Of a stretch of 64,000 bases of DNA, positions 17,748-27,247 are shown piece by piece. A program made the translations under genes and the position numbers. The notes under the pieces were generated by a model that worked only from the letters and a program-made list of their open reading frames with translations, searched no databases and had not been told where the DNA came from. Every line of letters starts with the position of its first letter. The stretch's first letter is position 1. This DNA is from Planctomycetaceae bacterium (GTDB taxonomy: Bacteria > Planctomycetota > Planctomycetia > Planctomycetales > Planctomycetaceae), in contig JAGQQG010000008.1 of assembly GCA_020426325.1 (NCBI GenBank), forward strand, positions 1-64,000. Direction: 5' to 3'.

Positions 17748-18624
17748 GAACCGGCTCCAGTCTCCTGCGAATCTTCTGAAGGGCACTGACCATCTTTGAT
17801 GCGGTCTGCCAGCGGTCGTCGGGATAGCGAGTCAGCCCCTTCATGATGATTTTGGCCAACTCGTCGTCGATGTTCGGGACAAACTTCTGCAAAGGTTCCG
17901 GGGGCTTGTTGACATGTTCGAGCACGCTTTCCAGCGTATCGCCGGTTGCCCAGGGATAAGCATGGGCACACATCTCATAGCAGGAAACCGCATAAGAAAA
18001 GACGTCGATTCGCTGATCCGTACGATGCCGCATGACTAACTCCGGAGCCATGTAACTGGCTGTTCCGGTCCGATTCCCCGGCTTCTGAAACTCTTCGGTA
18101 TTGGGGACGGTCAGGCCAAAGTCGATCAGTTTCAACGTCAGGTCGTTGGTGACGACAACGTTCCGCGGACAGATATCACGGTGAATCCATCCTTGCTCAT
18201 GCAGGTAAGCGACCGCCTGCCCCAGTTGAATCATGAAACTCAACCGATTCGCGAGCATGACATCATTTTGTTGATCGACGTAGAAGCTCAACCCGCGGCC
18301 TTCCACGAACTCCATCACCAGATACTGTTCATCATTAGTGGTAACGCCGTGCTCAAGCGTCTTGACGATGTTCGGATGTCGCAAAGACATTGCGATGTCG
18401 CCCTCATCCGGTTTTTTCATCCCCACGAAACGCCGTTCCAGCCGGATCAGCTTGGCCTTATCGAGCACTTTGATGGCGACCATTCTTCCCGTCATCCGAT
18501 CGGTCGCCCGCCAGACTTTGGACATGCTTCCCTGACCGACGCGTGTGATGAGGTCAAACCGTTTTGACAGGTCGACCTTCTTGACTCGGGGACCGCGCTT
18601 CAGGATGTTCTTCAGGAACTTCAT
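17731..18624 (-). CDS. Cytoplasmic Ser/Thr protein kinase with HRDIC catalytic loop
   Basis: A 297-residue Hanks-type kinase domain with no membrane segment or sensor. The glycine-rich loop GQGSMSK (30-36), K52 (AIKVL), HRD (148-150), N155, DFG (168-170) and an APE-like MAPEL are present. In the catalytic loop the lysine that follows HRD in Ser/Thr kinases is replaced by C152 (HRDICPRN). The aspartate and metal ligands are kept, so activity is plausible but may be altered or redox sensitive. The kinase and helicase genes overlap by 17 bases. No strong SD precedes ATG 18624. Substrates unknown; the neighbouring helicase is a candidate. Confidence 0.88.
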   Translation of the reverse strand: MKFLKNILKRGPRVKKVDLSKRFDLITRVGQGSMSKVWRATDRMTGRMVAIKVLDKAKLIRLERRFVGMKKPDEGDIAMSLRHPNIVKTLEHGVTTNDEQYLVMEFVEGRGLSFYVDQQNDVMLANRLSFMIQLGQAVAYLHEQGWIHRDICPRNVVVTNDLTLKLIDFGLTVPNTEEFQKPGNRTGTASYMAPELVMRHRTDQRIDVFSYAVSCYEMCAHAYPWATGDTLESVLEHVNKPPEPLQKFVPNIDDELAKIIMKGLTRYPDDRWQTASKMVSALQKIRRRLEPVHADDE

Positions 18625-18720
18625 CGACGAATTGGCTGTGAGAGAACGGCAACCGGACCTCTGAGCACATCATGTCACGTCCGGCATCGGAAGAACAGCA
18701 TCGTCCGACATCGGGAGGCA

Positions 18721-19590
18721 TCACTTTGACGCCATTTCACAATAATCGATGATGCGAGAGAGTTCACCTCGCAGATCCGGTCTCGCGACAATTCGGTCGA
18801 CAAACCCGTGTTTGAGTAGGAATTCACTTCGCTGAAACCCGGCTGGCAGAGGCTCTTTGACGGTGGCCTTCACGACACGCGGACCGGCGAAACCGATCAG
18901 CGCCTCGGGTTCGGCGATGATCACATCCCCCAATGACGCGAAACTTGCCGCAACGCCCCCCATCGTGGGATCCGTCAGGACGGAGACAAACAGCCCTCCT
19001 GCCTCGTGATAGCGTGCCAATGCTGCGGAGACCTTCCCCATCTGCATGAGTGAGTAGATCCCTTCATGCATTCTTGCTCCTCCGCCGGATCCGCTCACGA
19101 TCAACAGGGGGAGCCTCAAATCAGTCGCCCGCTCGATCGCTCTGGTCAGCTTCTCACCAACAACTGATCCCATGCTTCCCATAATAAACGCTGAATCGGT
19201 GATGCAGAACACCAGCGGACGTCCCCGCATGTATCCACGACCGACCAGACAGGCATCACGCAAACCCGTTTTCTTCTGTTCAGCAACCAGTCTTTCCCGA
19301 TAGGGCTTCTTGTCAGCAAATCCCAGCGGATCGCAGGGCGAAATTTCCGCAAACCACTCCTCGAAACTGTCGGAATCGAGGAGTTGTTGAATGCGGCTTT
19401 GAGCAGAGACGTAGAAGTGGTGCCCGCATTCCGGACAGAGTCCCAAACCTTGTTCGACCTGCTTGCGAAAGACGGTCGCACCGCATCCGTCACAACGAAT
19501 CCACAACCCTTCCGGAACGCCACGTTTCTTACGAGGCGCTTCAGGAGATGCGTTCTCTGCGGCTGTATCGGTGGGTTCGACTGAACTCAT
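18721..19590 (-). CDS. accD: Acetyl-CoA carboxylase carboxyltransferase subunit beta
   Basis: A 289-residue AccD. The N-terminal zinc ribbon uses C33, C36, C52 and C55 (RCDGCG and LCPECG). The carboxyltransferase domain carries [11 protein letters not shown] and [15 protein letters not shown]. With AccA it transfers carboxyl from biotin to acetyl-CoA, the first step of fatty-acid synthesis; accA is not in the window. An acidic, low-complexity stretch of about 20 residues precedes the zinc ribbon. It lies 55 bases after the phosphatase-like gene and 96 before the kinase, within the minus-strand series. Confidence 0.95.
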   Translation of the reverse strand: MSSVEPTDTAAENASPEAPRKKRGVPEGLWIRCDGCGATVFRKQVEQGLGLCPECGHHFYVSAQSRIQQLLDSDSFEEWFAEISPCDPLGFADKKPYRERLVAEQKKTGLRDACLVGRGYMRGRPLVFCITDSAFIMGSMGSVVGEKLTRAIERATDLRLPLLIVSGSGGGARMHEGIYSLMQMGKVSAALARYHEAGGLFVSVLTDPTMGGVAASFASLGDVIIAEPEALIGFAGPRVVKATVKEPLPAGFQRSEFLLKHGFVDRIVARPDLRGELSRIIDYCEMASK

Positions 19591-19645
19591 CTTGATCGTC
19601 TTCTTGTACCCATCAGAGGTCTCAAAAACGCACCGGTTTGTGACT

Positions 19646-20236
19646 TTATTCTTCCGGAGGGATCGACGCTACTGGCTCGGACATCGACATGTCAATCAGT
19701 TCGACCAGCGGATCGTCCTCCCGGCCGTTCAGACCCTGCATCTGCAGGCCCTTCCGACGCAGGACACATTCGACAATTGTGGCCATCGGCTCTGAAGCGA
19801 CGACTGCGAAGTTGACGTTTCTTTTCATCGGTTTCCGCAACGCCAATTGAGCACGTTCATATGCCTCCGCACACGACTCGCCCTCAGGAGGGCACACCGA
19901 TTCCGGATTCTCCCGCCACAGCTTATAGATCTTGGGCTGCTTGCGTTTGATCTCTTCGATACACAATCCCTGCCAGAGACCCTGGTCAACATTCGTCAAC
20001 TGGTCGATTTCCTTCACGCTGATCCCCAGGGCCTTGCCGACAGTCGTTGCCGTGCTGAGAGCAGGGTCGGCCGGAGAGGTGTAGATGTGCTTGATCGAGA
20101 GTTCCCTGAGGGCGTCGACAATTTCGCCGATCTGGCTTTCCCCCTGCTCATTGAGAGGCAACTCCAAAGTCCCCTGGATTCGATCCTGTCGATCGAAGTC
20201 CGTCTCTCCGGGGCGAATCACAGCCGCGATGGGCAT
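19646..20236 (-). CDS. Histidine-phosphatase-fold protein lacking catalytic residues (pseudoenzyme)
   Basis: A 196-residue protein that aligns along its length with the phosphoglycerate-mutase/histidine-phosphatase fold. The key residues are changed. The RHGET signature is RPGET, so the phospho-acceptor histidine is P9. The arginine expected in SSPxxRAxxTA is P58. The glutamate of LxExxxGxWEG is N82. The second histidine of VVSHG is E149 (VVASEPM). Flanking residues are well kept, so this is not random decay. It probably binds a ligand or partner rather than hydrolysing phosphate. ATG 20236 has a strong AAGGAGA; the next gene upstream, rpe, ends 22 bases before. A role coupled to rpe or accD is inference. 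Confidence 0.8.
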   Translation of the reverse strand: MPIAAVIRPGETDFDRQDRIQGTLELPLNEQGESQIGEIVDALRELSIKHIYTSPADPALSTATTVGKALGISVKEIDQLTNVDQGLWQGLCIEEIKRKQPKIYKLWRENPESVCPPEGESCAEAYERAQLALRKPMKRNVNFAVVASEPMATIVECVLRRKGLQMQGLNGREDDPLVELIDMSMSEPVASIPPEE

Positions 20237-20258
20237 GACATGTCTCCTTGGCTCCTGA

Positions 20259-20954
20259 TCAGGACGCGGGCGCTGCAGCCAGCGACTCCATCTCACTGAT
20301 GGCGGCCTGATAGTCCGCCGCCTCAAAGATCGCACTGCCGACCACATAGAGGTCGCAACCGGCATTTGCACAGTCTGTAATGGTTTTTGGTCCAATTCCG
20401 CCATCGATTGAAATGAGGACGTCGTCCTCAACCTCCTGTTTGAGTTGCCTGACCTTTTCGAGCGCAGAGGGCTGAAACGCCTGTCCGCCGAAACCGGGTT
20501 CGACACTCATGATTAAAATAAGATCCAGATCGCCGACCACATTGAGAATCGCCTCGACAGGCGTTCCCGGGTTGATGGCCAGTCCTGCCAAGCAGTCCGC
20601 TTCTCGAATCCTCGTGAGCAACGGGACCGGTTCGGGAACTGCCTCGATATGGAATGTAATTGCATTGCAGCCCGCTGAAACATACTCATCCAGATACTTC
20701 GCCGGATCGGAAATCATCAGGTGAGCATCGAACGGCAGTTCGGTGACTTCACGAAGACGCTCAATAACGACAGGGCCATAGGAAAGGTTTGGAACGAAGT
20801 GGCCATCCATCACATCGAGGTGCAACAACTCAGCACCACCAGCTTCAAGGAGTTTGACCTCGTGCTTCAGGTTGCTGAAATCGCATTTCAACATTGAGGG
20901 GGCGATGAGCGGAGCACGCTCACGCCATTGGCTTCGAAGTCCGTCTCGGCTCAT
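20259..20954 (-). CDS. rpe: Ribulose-phosphate 3-epimerase
   Basis: A 231-residue TIM-barrel epimerase. IAPSMLKCDF (17-26), LHLDVMDGHFVPN (with the metal-binding His and Asp), FDAHLMI, MSVEPGFGGQ and SIDGGIG are all present. It interconverts ribulose-5-phosphate and xylulose-5-phosphate in the pentose phosphate pathway. The N-terminal extension of about 15 residues is slightly longer than usual. The start ATG overlaps the stop of the small upstream ORF as ATGA, implying coupling. Confidence 0.95.
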   Translation of the reverse strand: MSRDGLRSQWRERAPLIAPSMLKCDFSNLKHEVKLLEAGGAELLHLDVMDGHFVPNLSYGPVVIERLREVTELPFDAHLMISDPAKYLDEYVSAGCNAITFHIEAVPEPVPLLTRIREADCLAGLAINPGTPVEAILNVVGDLDLILIMSVEPGFGGQAFQPSALEKVRQLKQEVEDDVLISIDGGIGPKTITDCANAGCDLYVVGSAIFEAADYQAAISEMESLAAAPAS

Positions 20955-21262
20955 GAAGATGTTCGTCGAGGGGCTGCCTTCGACTGTTCCCAGCCGTCAA
21001 CATGTGATTCAAGTACAAACCCGTTACACGCAATCCAGAATGAGTCGTGCTGGTTCGCTACAAGCAGATCATTGTGAGTAGTTCGATGAGGTCCGTCCAG
21101 TCGGTGTTCTCGGCCTGCCAACCGTTTTGCCAGAGAAAATGGCGTAAGGTGCTCCATCCAATGGGTTAACGTCTCGCCAGTCGCCGGTTGAATTGCGAGA
21201 CGGGAAGTCGACATTTCATGAAGATGGAGATCCTTGTGAAATGCCGCTCCCGATTTTCGCAT
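20951..21262 (-). CDS. Small hypothetical protein coupled to rpe
   Basis: A frame of 103 codons between gap and rpe. It begins 11 bases after the gap stop and ends by ATGA overlap with rpe, an arrangement expected of a real operon gene. The protein is hydrophilic, His- and Trp-containing (THWMEHLTPF, HNDLLVANQHDSFWIACNGF) and shows no signal, membrane segment or known motif. A later ATG at 21214 is an alternative start; neither has a clear SD. I do not recognise the family. Confidence 0.5.
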   Translation of the reverse strand: MRKSGAAFHKDLHLHEMSTSRLAIQPATGETLTHWMEHLTPFSLAKRLAGREHRLDGPHRTTHNDLLVANQHDSFWIACNGFVLESHVDGWEQSKAAPRRTSS

Positions 21263-21273
21263 GCCGTCTCGTT

Positions 21274-22308
21274 CTACAGTGAGGCGATCTTCATCATCAG
21301 ATCTGCAGTTCGGTTCGAGTAACCGTATTCGTTATCGTACCAGCTCAGAACCTTCAGGAGGTTTCCGCCGATCGCTTGCGTCCAGCTTGCATCAAAAATG
21401 CTGCTATGCGGGTTGCGTACGATGTCGCTCGAAACGATCGGATCGGTGACGTACTGGAGGATTCCCTTCAGTGGTCCCTCAGCGGCTGCCCGCATCGCCT
21501 CGTTCACTTCTTCCGGAGTCACGTCCTTGCTCATGTGAGCAACCAGGTCAGTCACACTGCCGACCGGAACCGGGACACGCAACGAAATCCCGGTCAACTT
21601 ACCGTTCAGATCAGGCAACACCTTGCCCACTGCGGAAGCAGCACCCGTGGACGTGGGAATGATGTTGACGGCAGCCGCTCGGGCACGCCGAGGATCCGAG
21701 TGGATCTGATCGCTGGTCCGCTGATCGTTCGTGTACGCATGAACCGTGGTCATTAACCCCTTCTCAATGCCGAAGTTCTCGTGGAGAACCTTCGCCATCG
21801 GAGCCAGGCAGTTCGTCGTGCAACTCGCATTTGAGATACAGTCATCACCTGCTGTCAGGTCCCCTTCGTTCACCCCCAGCACGATCAGCTTGGCTCGGCC
21901 TTTTGAAGGGGCCGAAATGACGACTTTTTTCGCTCCCGCTGCGAGATGGCTGTCATAGCCGGGCTTGTCCGCCGTAGCTTCGCTGGTGAAGAAACCAGTC
22001 GATTCGAGGCAGATCTCGACTCCCAACTCCTTCCAGGGCAGCTTGTTCGGATCTCGTTCCGCAGTGACTTTGATCTTCTTTCCATCAACAATGAGATGGT
22101 CAGATCCTGCCTCAACAGAGCCAGGATAGGGGCCTTGGACACTGTCGTACTTGAGGAGCATCGCTAATGCGGATGGAGCCCCTAAGTCGTTGATTGCCAG
22201 AATGTCAAAGTCATGAGGTGAATTTGGATCGTTCGTTCGGTCCATCATGGCCCGAAAGCTGATTCGTCCGATTCGTCCAAACCCGTTAATACCAACAGCA
22301 ATAGCCAC
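21274..22308 (-). CDS. gap: Glyceraldehyde-3-phosphate dehydrogenase
   Basis: A 344-residue [15 protein letters not shown] is at 6-15, AIND places an aspartate (D41) after the second strand as in NAD-preferring enzymes, and the catalytic C163 sits in [16 protein letters not shown] and the C-terminal [11 protein letters not shown] are intact. The start is GTG at 22308, because AAGGAG lies six to seven bases before it; the open frame extends five codons to a TTG that would include the SD. It is a glycolytic enzyme, here at the head of a set that also holds rpe. Confidence 0.95.
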   Translation of the reverse strand: MAIAVGINGFGRIGRISFRAMMDRTNDPNSPHDFDILAINDLGAPSALAMLLKYDSVQGPYPGSVEAGSDHLIVDGKKIKVTAERDPNKLPWKELGVEICLESTGFFTSEATADKPGYDSHLAAGAKKVVISAPSKGRAKLIVLGVNEGDLTAGDDCISNASCTTNCLAPMAKVLHENFGIEKGLMTTVHAYTNDQRTSDQIHSDPRRARAAAVNIIPTSTGAASAVGKVLPDLNGKLTGISLRVPVPVGSVTDLVAHMSKDVTPEEVNEAMRAAAEGPLKGILQYVTDPIVSSDIVRNPHSSIFDASWTQAIGGNLLKVLSWYDNEYGYSNRTADLMMKIASL

Positions 22309-22415
22309 AGTCTTCTCCTTCAAAAACTATCAAATGTGTTGCCATTTTCGATTTCGCGCGTCGGGATTTTATCGACACCGACTGACAGCCACAACCAATC
22401 GCCTCGATTCTTGAC

Positions 22416-22949
22416 TCACTTGGGGGTCGCGATCACCTGGCTGGATTCGATGCGAACGTCCTCAAGAGGCCGATCGGCTGAGTTGGTTTTCACCGTTCCG
22501 ATTGCCAAAACCGTACGCAGACTCTCGTCATCAGCGGTCTTCCCAAATGCTGTGTACTGCCGATCGAGATGAGGGACACGATCCAGACAGATGAAAACCT
22601 GCGATCCGGCCGAGTTGGGGTCGCTGGTCCGAGCCATGGAGAGGACTCCCGCTTCGTGCGGACGATCGTTGAATTCAGCGTCGATCGTGTATCCCGGTCC
22701 TCCAGTCCCAGTCCCCTGCGGACACCCGACCTGCAAGACGAATCCGGGGATGACCCGGTGAGCGATGATGCCATTGTAGAATCCGATCTTTGTGAGACCG
22801 ATCAGATTTCGGCAGTGTCCGGGGGCGATGTCCGTCCACATTTCGAGGCGAATCGGCCCCTTGTTGGTGATGAATTCCACAACGTAATCGTTGGTGTCAA
22901 AATCGACATCTTCAAGTGCGGCATCGACTTCGGCGCGGCGGCTGGCCAT
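22416..22949 (-). CDS. Cyclophilin-type peptidyl-prolyl cis-trans isomerase
   Basis: A 177-residue single-domain cyclophilin. VEFITNKGPIRLEMW leads into the barrel, FYNGIIAHRVIPGFVLQVG contains the catalytic Arg, and GVLSMARTSDPNSAGSQVFI is the core signature. No signal peptide, so it is cytoplasmic. The ATG at 22949 has GGAAGGAAG upstream; the frame is open 38 codons further without support. It stands between the oxoprolinase-like gene and gap, 107 bases before the latter. Confidence 0.92.
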   Translation of the reverse strand: MASRRAEVDAALEDVDFDTNDYVVEFITNKGPIRLEMWTDIAPGHCRNLIGLTKIGFYNGIIAHRVIPGFVLQVGCPQGTGTGGPGYTIDAEFNDRPHEAGVLSMARTSDPNSAGSQVFICLDRVPHLDRQYTAFGKTADDESLRTVLAIGTVKTNSADRPLEDVRIESSQVIATPK

Positions 22950-23138
22950 GAGAGCTTCCTTCCTGTCAGCAGATCCAATTGGGTGCGCCGCGTTCCTCAG
23001 CGACGAATCGTCGGACAGTGTAGGGAATTGAACCAGAGACTTCGACCAGCTGGAGGGAACCATTCGTTAGCCACGAGCCAACGGCGTTTGCCATCCAGGA
23101 CAGTCCAATAACGATCCCGCTTCCGAGCAGAGTGAATC

Positions 23139-26100
23139 TCACCCATCCGATTGCCCGAATCCCCCGCCGCCAGGCGTTTCGATCGTCAACACATCACCTG
23201 CCCCCACTTCGACCTGCGCACAACCAGTCAGGTCAATGACCTCGTCAGCCCCCAGGCGTCGCAAAGTGTTTCGACCGATCTGGCCGTTCTCCCCGCCACT
23301 CAAACCATAAGGTGCGAAGGTTCCACGACGCTGGGTTAGCAGAGAGATCTTCAGCGGCTCGAGGAATTCAATCTCCCGCCTGATACCGTCCCCGCCCTGG
23401 TGAGTCCCCCTCCCTCCAGAGCCGCGGCGAATCGAGAATTCCCGAATCCGGACCGGATAACGTCGCTCAATGATCTCGACATCAGTCAGCCGCGTGTTTG
23501 TCATGTGGGTGTGCACCGCATCGGCTCCGTCCGACTCTGCCGTCGCTCCGCTTCCGCCACAGATGGTCTCGTAGTACCCGAACCGATCATTGCCGAAGGT
23601 CAGGTTATTCATCGTCCCCTGACTCGCAGCGGCAATCCCCAGCGCCCCAAGCAGAACGTCCACGACTCGTTGCGATGTCTCGACGTTACCGCCGACGACC
23701 GCAGCACACTTCGCAGGGTCGTCCTCGGCGGGCGGATTCAACAGGCATTCGGGCAGCACAATCTCAATCGGCTCCAACACGCCGCTGTTGAGCGGGATGT
23801 CTTCATTGATCAGGCAACGAAACACGTACAGGACGGCTGCCGTCACGATCGCTCGATTGGCATTGAGGTTTGACACGAGCACCGGCCCGGTCCCTGTAAA
23901 ATCAACCTTGGCCAACTCTCCCCGAATTGTGATCGTCACAGTCACTGGTGCTCCATCGTCCAGGTGATCAGTAAACTTCCGCTCGCCATCGGCCAGTTCA
24001 CTGATCGCCATCCGCATCTTGCGAGCCGCTGCTGATTGAATGTGCTCCATATAGGCCAGGACCACATCCAGCGTGTGTTGAGCAATCAGCTCTCGCAACA
24101 GGCGTGCCCCTGCCTGATTGGCTGCAACCTGAGCGGCAAGGTCGGCCATGTTGTCCTCGACATTTCGCGTCGGATAGTCACCGGACAACAGCAACTCGCG
24201 CAGTGCATCAGTTCGCGACTGCCCTTTGTTCACGAGGTGGAAGTTTCGAATGAGAACACCCTCTTCCGCAAGATTTTTCGAGAAGGGCGGCATGCTTCCG
24301 GGGGTGATGCCGCCGATCTCAGCGTGATGTGCCCGGCTCGCCGTAAAAAACAGCAACTGTCCGTGCGAGTCGTGAACGGGCGTGACGACTGTGACATCCG
24401 GCAGATGCGACCCGCCGCGGTACGGATCGTTTGTCACGAACACGTCACCGGGAGAAATGTCCGGATTGTCGGCAATTATGTGTCGGACCGTCGCTCCCAT
24501 CGCCCCCAAATGGACCGGGATATGCGGAGCATTCACCACCAGCCCGCCAGCTGCGTCGAACACGGCACAACTGAAGTCGAGCCGCTCTTTCACATTGGTC
24601 GAAACCGAGGTTTTCTGCAATGTGACCCCCATCTGTTCCGCGATCGATGCGAACAGGTTGTTGAAGATCTCCAGTAAGACCGGGTCCGGCTCCCCATGTA
24701 TCTCTGGCACTGACAGTGCGTCGGCAGACTCATTCATTTTCGACTGACTCTTCGTGAGCAGGATGTCTCCTCGTCCGGTGATTCTCGCTGAGAAACTGGG
24801 ATCGATCACCACCGTCGACGTCAGCTCGCACAGAATCGCCGGCCCTTCCATCTCATCACCTGCCCGCAGATCGCGCCGATGGTACAAGCCGACCGCCTGC
24901 TCCCTGCCCTCGCACACCATGTTTGTCGTCCCTGTGGGATTTAACAGCCGACGATGTATCACCTCTTCAGTCTCATTGAAGCTCGGAGTCAAGCCGATGA
25001 CCTCAACCCGTGCCGCGACAATCTCGATCGGACGCCCCGGTCTGCGATATCCGAACATCTGCTCATGCAGCACCTCATATGCAGATGCATAGTCGCCATT
25101 GTCCGGCTGCGGAATGTTGATCGATGACTCGATTCCCTCGTACCTGAGGTCCAGAGAGCGAAGTGGTTCTCCGATTCGATCCGATGGCACTTCTTCGCGG
25201 ATGACATCCTCGATCGCTGAGGTCACAAGATCGTCGAACACTTCCTCCAACCCTTGAAGCGTCTCCGGAGTCAGCCTTTTCAGGACGGAGACTTCCCGGT
25301 GCCTGCGGACATCCGCCAGGCCGATTCCATACGCACTCAACACTCCGGCATACGGATGGATCAGGATTTGTCGCATGTCGAGCGCTCGCGCAATCGCACA
25401 TGCGTGCTGACCTCCGGCCCCGCCGAATGTCACGAGGACGTATTCTGCCGGATCGTAACCTTTGGCAATCGAGATTCGCCGAATGGCCCGCACCATGTTG
25501 GCGTTTGCAATCTCGACGAACCCGCTCGCCAGTTCAATCGGCGTGTACGACTGGGATTCGAGTGTGCTGTTAATCTCGTCGCATAGCTCATCCAACTGCC
25601 TCTCAACCGCGTTCAGATCAAGAGGAAACGGGAACTCAACAACCGGGACACGACCCAGAAACACGTTCACATCCGTCACGGTAAGCGGGCCCCCGCGACC
25701 GTAGCACGCGGGGCCCGGATCAGCCCCTGCACTCTCCGGGCCGACGACCAGTTTGACTCCATCGAAGTGGCAGATGCTTCCACCACCGGCAGCCACCGTC
25801 TCGATCGCGAGCACCGGGGTCATGATACGGACCCCAGCTTTCTGCGTCTCAAATTCCAGTTCCAGGTGCCCATCGTATCGGGAGACATCTGTACTTGTGC
25901 CCCCCATATCGAAGCCGATCGATCGGGGAAAACCGGCCTGTTCCGCAACACGGGAGAATCCGACCACGCCCCCCGCAGGTCCGGAGAGAATACTGTCGCC
26001 CCCTTGAAAGTTCTCCGCGTCAACCATCCCGCCCGATGAGGTCATCACTTTCAGCGACGACCGATTAGCCGATGTTGTTTTGTTTGCAGTTCCCGCATCG

Positions 26101-27002
26101 AGTGAAGCACGAATGCTCGCCACATAGTCTCGCAGTACCGGTTGCAAGTACGCGTCAAGTACAGTCGTATCGCCCCGTGAGACAAACTTGATTAACTGGG
26201 AGATGTCCGAGGATTGACTGACCTCGTCGAATCCGACCTCCCGCGCGATGTCCGCAACACGCTCTTCATGCTCCCGAAACCGGTACGAGTGCAACAGACA
26301 GATCGCAACTGACTCGACACGTTGAGATCGCCGCAAATCGAGAAGCTGCTGTCGGACCATCTCCCAATCCGGTTCCTGCAGTACGCACCCCTCGGCATCC
26401 ACTCGTTCCTCGACCTCAATCACCGCATTGAACAACGGTTCCGGTTTCCTGATTGCGAGATCGAAGAGTCTCGGACGGTCCTGATTCCCGATTAGCAGCG
26501 CATCCGCGAAACCTTTAGTCGTGATGAGTGCAGTCCGAGCCCCCCTTCTCTCGAGCAGTGCGTTCGTGCCGCGTGTTGTCCCCAGACGAACGGCGACTTG
26601 CGGGATCGGCTGATCGAGCCGTAATCCGAGGATTGACCGAATTGCCAGAATGGGTGCCTGCTCGTGGGAACACAACTCGTAGTTCGTGCCTTCTTTGATC
26701 CAACTCGGCAGCGGATCACTCGTTACGAGAATTCCTGACTCCGAATTGTCGGTCACGCTCGTTTCAAATTTGGTTCCATCAACGGTCCGCAAAAATCGGA
26801 GGCGATAGCCATTCCAAAAGCCGCTCGCATTGTCGCTTCTGGCGGGATCAGCGATCTGCTGGTCACCAAGACGCTGGCGGACACATCCTGGCGTGACCCC
26901 GGAACTCAGCGTCTTGAATGTTGAAAGTGCTCCGTCCGGTGAACGGGCCACGCAGTCAGTGAACGTTCCCCCCACGTCGACCCAAAACTCCCAAATTGGC
27001 AT
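23139..27002 (-). CDS. Hydantoinase/5-oxoprolinase, HyuA-HyuB fusion
   Basis: A 1287-residue fusion. The N-terminal half (about 1-690) is HyuA-like: the nucleotide-binding DVGGTFTD (9-16), RLGTTRGTNALLERRGA, FDMGGTSTDVSR and FGGAGGQHAC. The C-terminal half (from about 770) is HyuB-like: KERLDFSCAVFD, HIPVHLGAMG, NDPYRGGSHLPD, HHAEIGG and a glycine-rich end. This full architecture resembles eukaryotic-type 5-oxoprolinase, which opens 5-oxoproline using ATP; hydantoins are an alternative substrate. ATG 27002 is preferred to the GTG three codons earlier; SD is weak. It is the first gene of the minus-strand series and divergent from the NtrC-type regulator. Confidence 0.88.
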   Translation of the reverse strand: MPIWEFWVDVGGTFTDCVARSPDGALSTFKTLSSGVTPGCVRQRLGDQQIADPARSDNASGFWNGYRLRFLRTVDGTKFETSVTDNSESGILVTSDPLPSWIKEGTNYELCSHEQAPILAIRSILGLRLDQPIPQVAVRLGTTRGTNALLERRGARTALITTKGFADALLIGNQDRPRLFDLAIRKPEPLFNAVIEVEERVDAEGCVLQEPDWEMVRQQLLDLRRSQRVESVAICLLHSYRFREHEERVADIAREVGFDEVSQSSDISQLIKFVSRGDTTVLDAYLQPVLRDYVASIRASLDAGTANKTTSANRSSLKVMTSSGGMVDAENFQGGDSILSGPAGGVVGFSRVAEQAGFPRSIGFDMGGTSTDVSRYDGHLELEFETQKAGVRIMTPVLAIETVAAGGGSICHFDGVKLVVGPESAGADPGPACYGRGGPLTVTDVNVFLGRVPVVEFPFPLDLNAVERQLDELCDEINSTLESQSYTPIELASGFVEIANANMVRAIRRISIAKGYDPAEYVLVTFGGAGGQHACAIARALDMRQILIHPYAGVLSAYGIGLADVRRHREVSVLKRLTPETLQGLEEVFDDLVTSAIEDVIREEVPSDRIGEPLRSLDLRYEGIESSINIPQPDNGDYASAYEVLHEQMFGYRRPGRPIEIVAARVEVIGLTPSFNETEEVIHRRLLNPTGTTNMVCEGREQAVGLYHRRDLRAGDEMEGPAILCELTSTVVIDPSFSARITGRGDILLTKSQSKMNESADALSVPEIHGEPDPVLLEIFNNLFASIAEQMGVTLQKTSVSTNVKERLDFSCAVFDAAGGLVVNAPHIPVHLGAMGATVRHIIADNPDISPGDVFVTNDPYRGGSHLPDVTVVTPVHDSHGQLLFFTASRAHHAEIGGITPGSMPPFSKNLAEEGVLIRNFHLVNKGQSRTDALRELLLSGDYPTRNVEDNMADLAAQVAANQAGARLLRELIAQHTLDVVLAYMEHIQSAAARKMRMAISELADGERKFTDHLDDGAPVTVTITIRGELAKVDFTGTGPVLVSNLNANRAIVTAAVLYVFRCLINEDIPLNSGVLEPIEIVLPECLLNPPAEDDPAKCAAVVGGNVETSQRVVDVLLGALGIAAASQGTMNNLTFGNDRFGYYETICGGSGATAESDGADAVHTHMTNTRLTDVEIIERRYPVRIREFSIRRGSGGRGTHQGGDGIRREIEFLEPLKISLLTQRRGTFAPYGLSGGENGQIGRNTLRRLGADEVIDLTGCAQVEVGAGDVLTIETPGGGGFGQSDG

Positions 27003-27247
27003 GCGTCTCACCGTGTCTCTGTTAGTGGTCCATTCTGGTATGTGTGGATCGCGAGTGTCTGAATTACGTCTGACTTAACTTCTTGCAATTGCTCCAGATG
27101 CAGATTCTGCCGAAACTCGCAAACCGCGATTGTGTCGTTCTGGCCCTTATGTTATCACCCGTCTCCCCTCAATCCACGCTAATCCCGGCATCGAATCGAC
27201 GATCATAGACAGGACAGGAAGTCCGAACGTCGTTAAGGAGTAACGCC

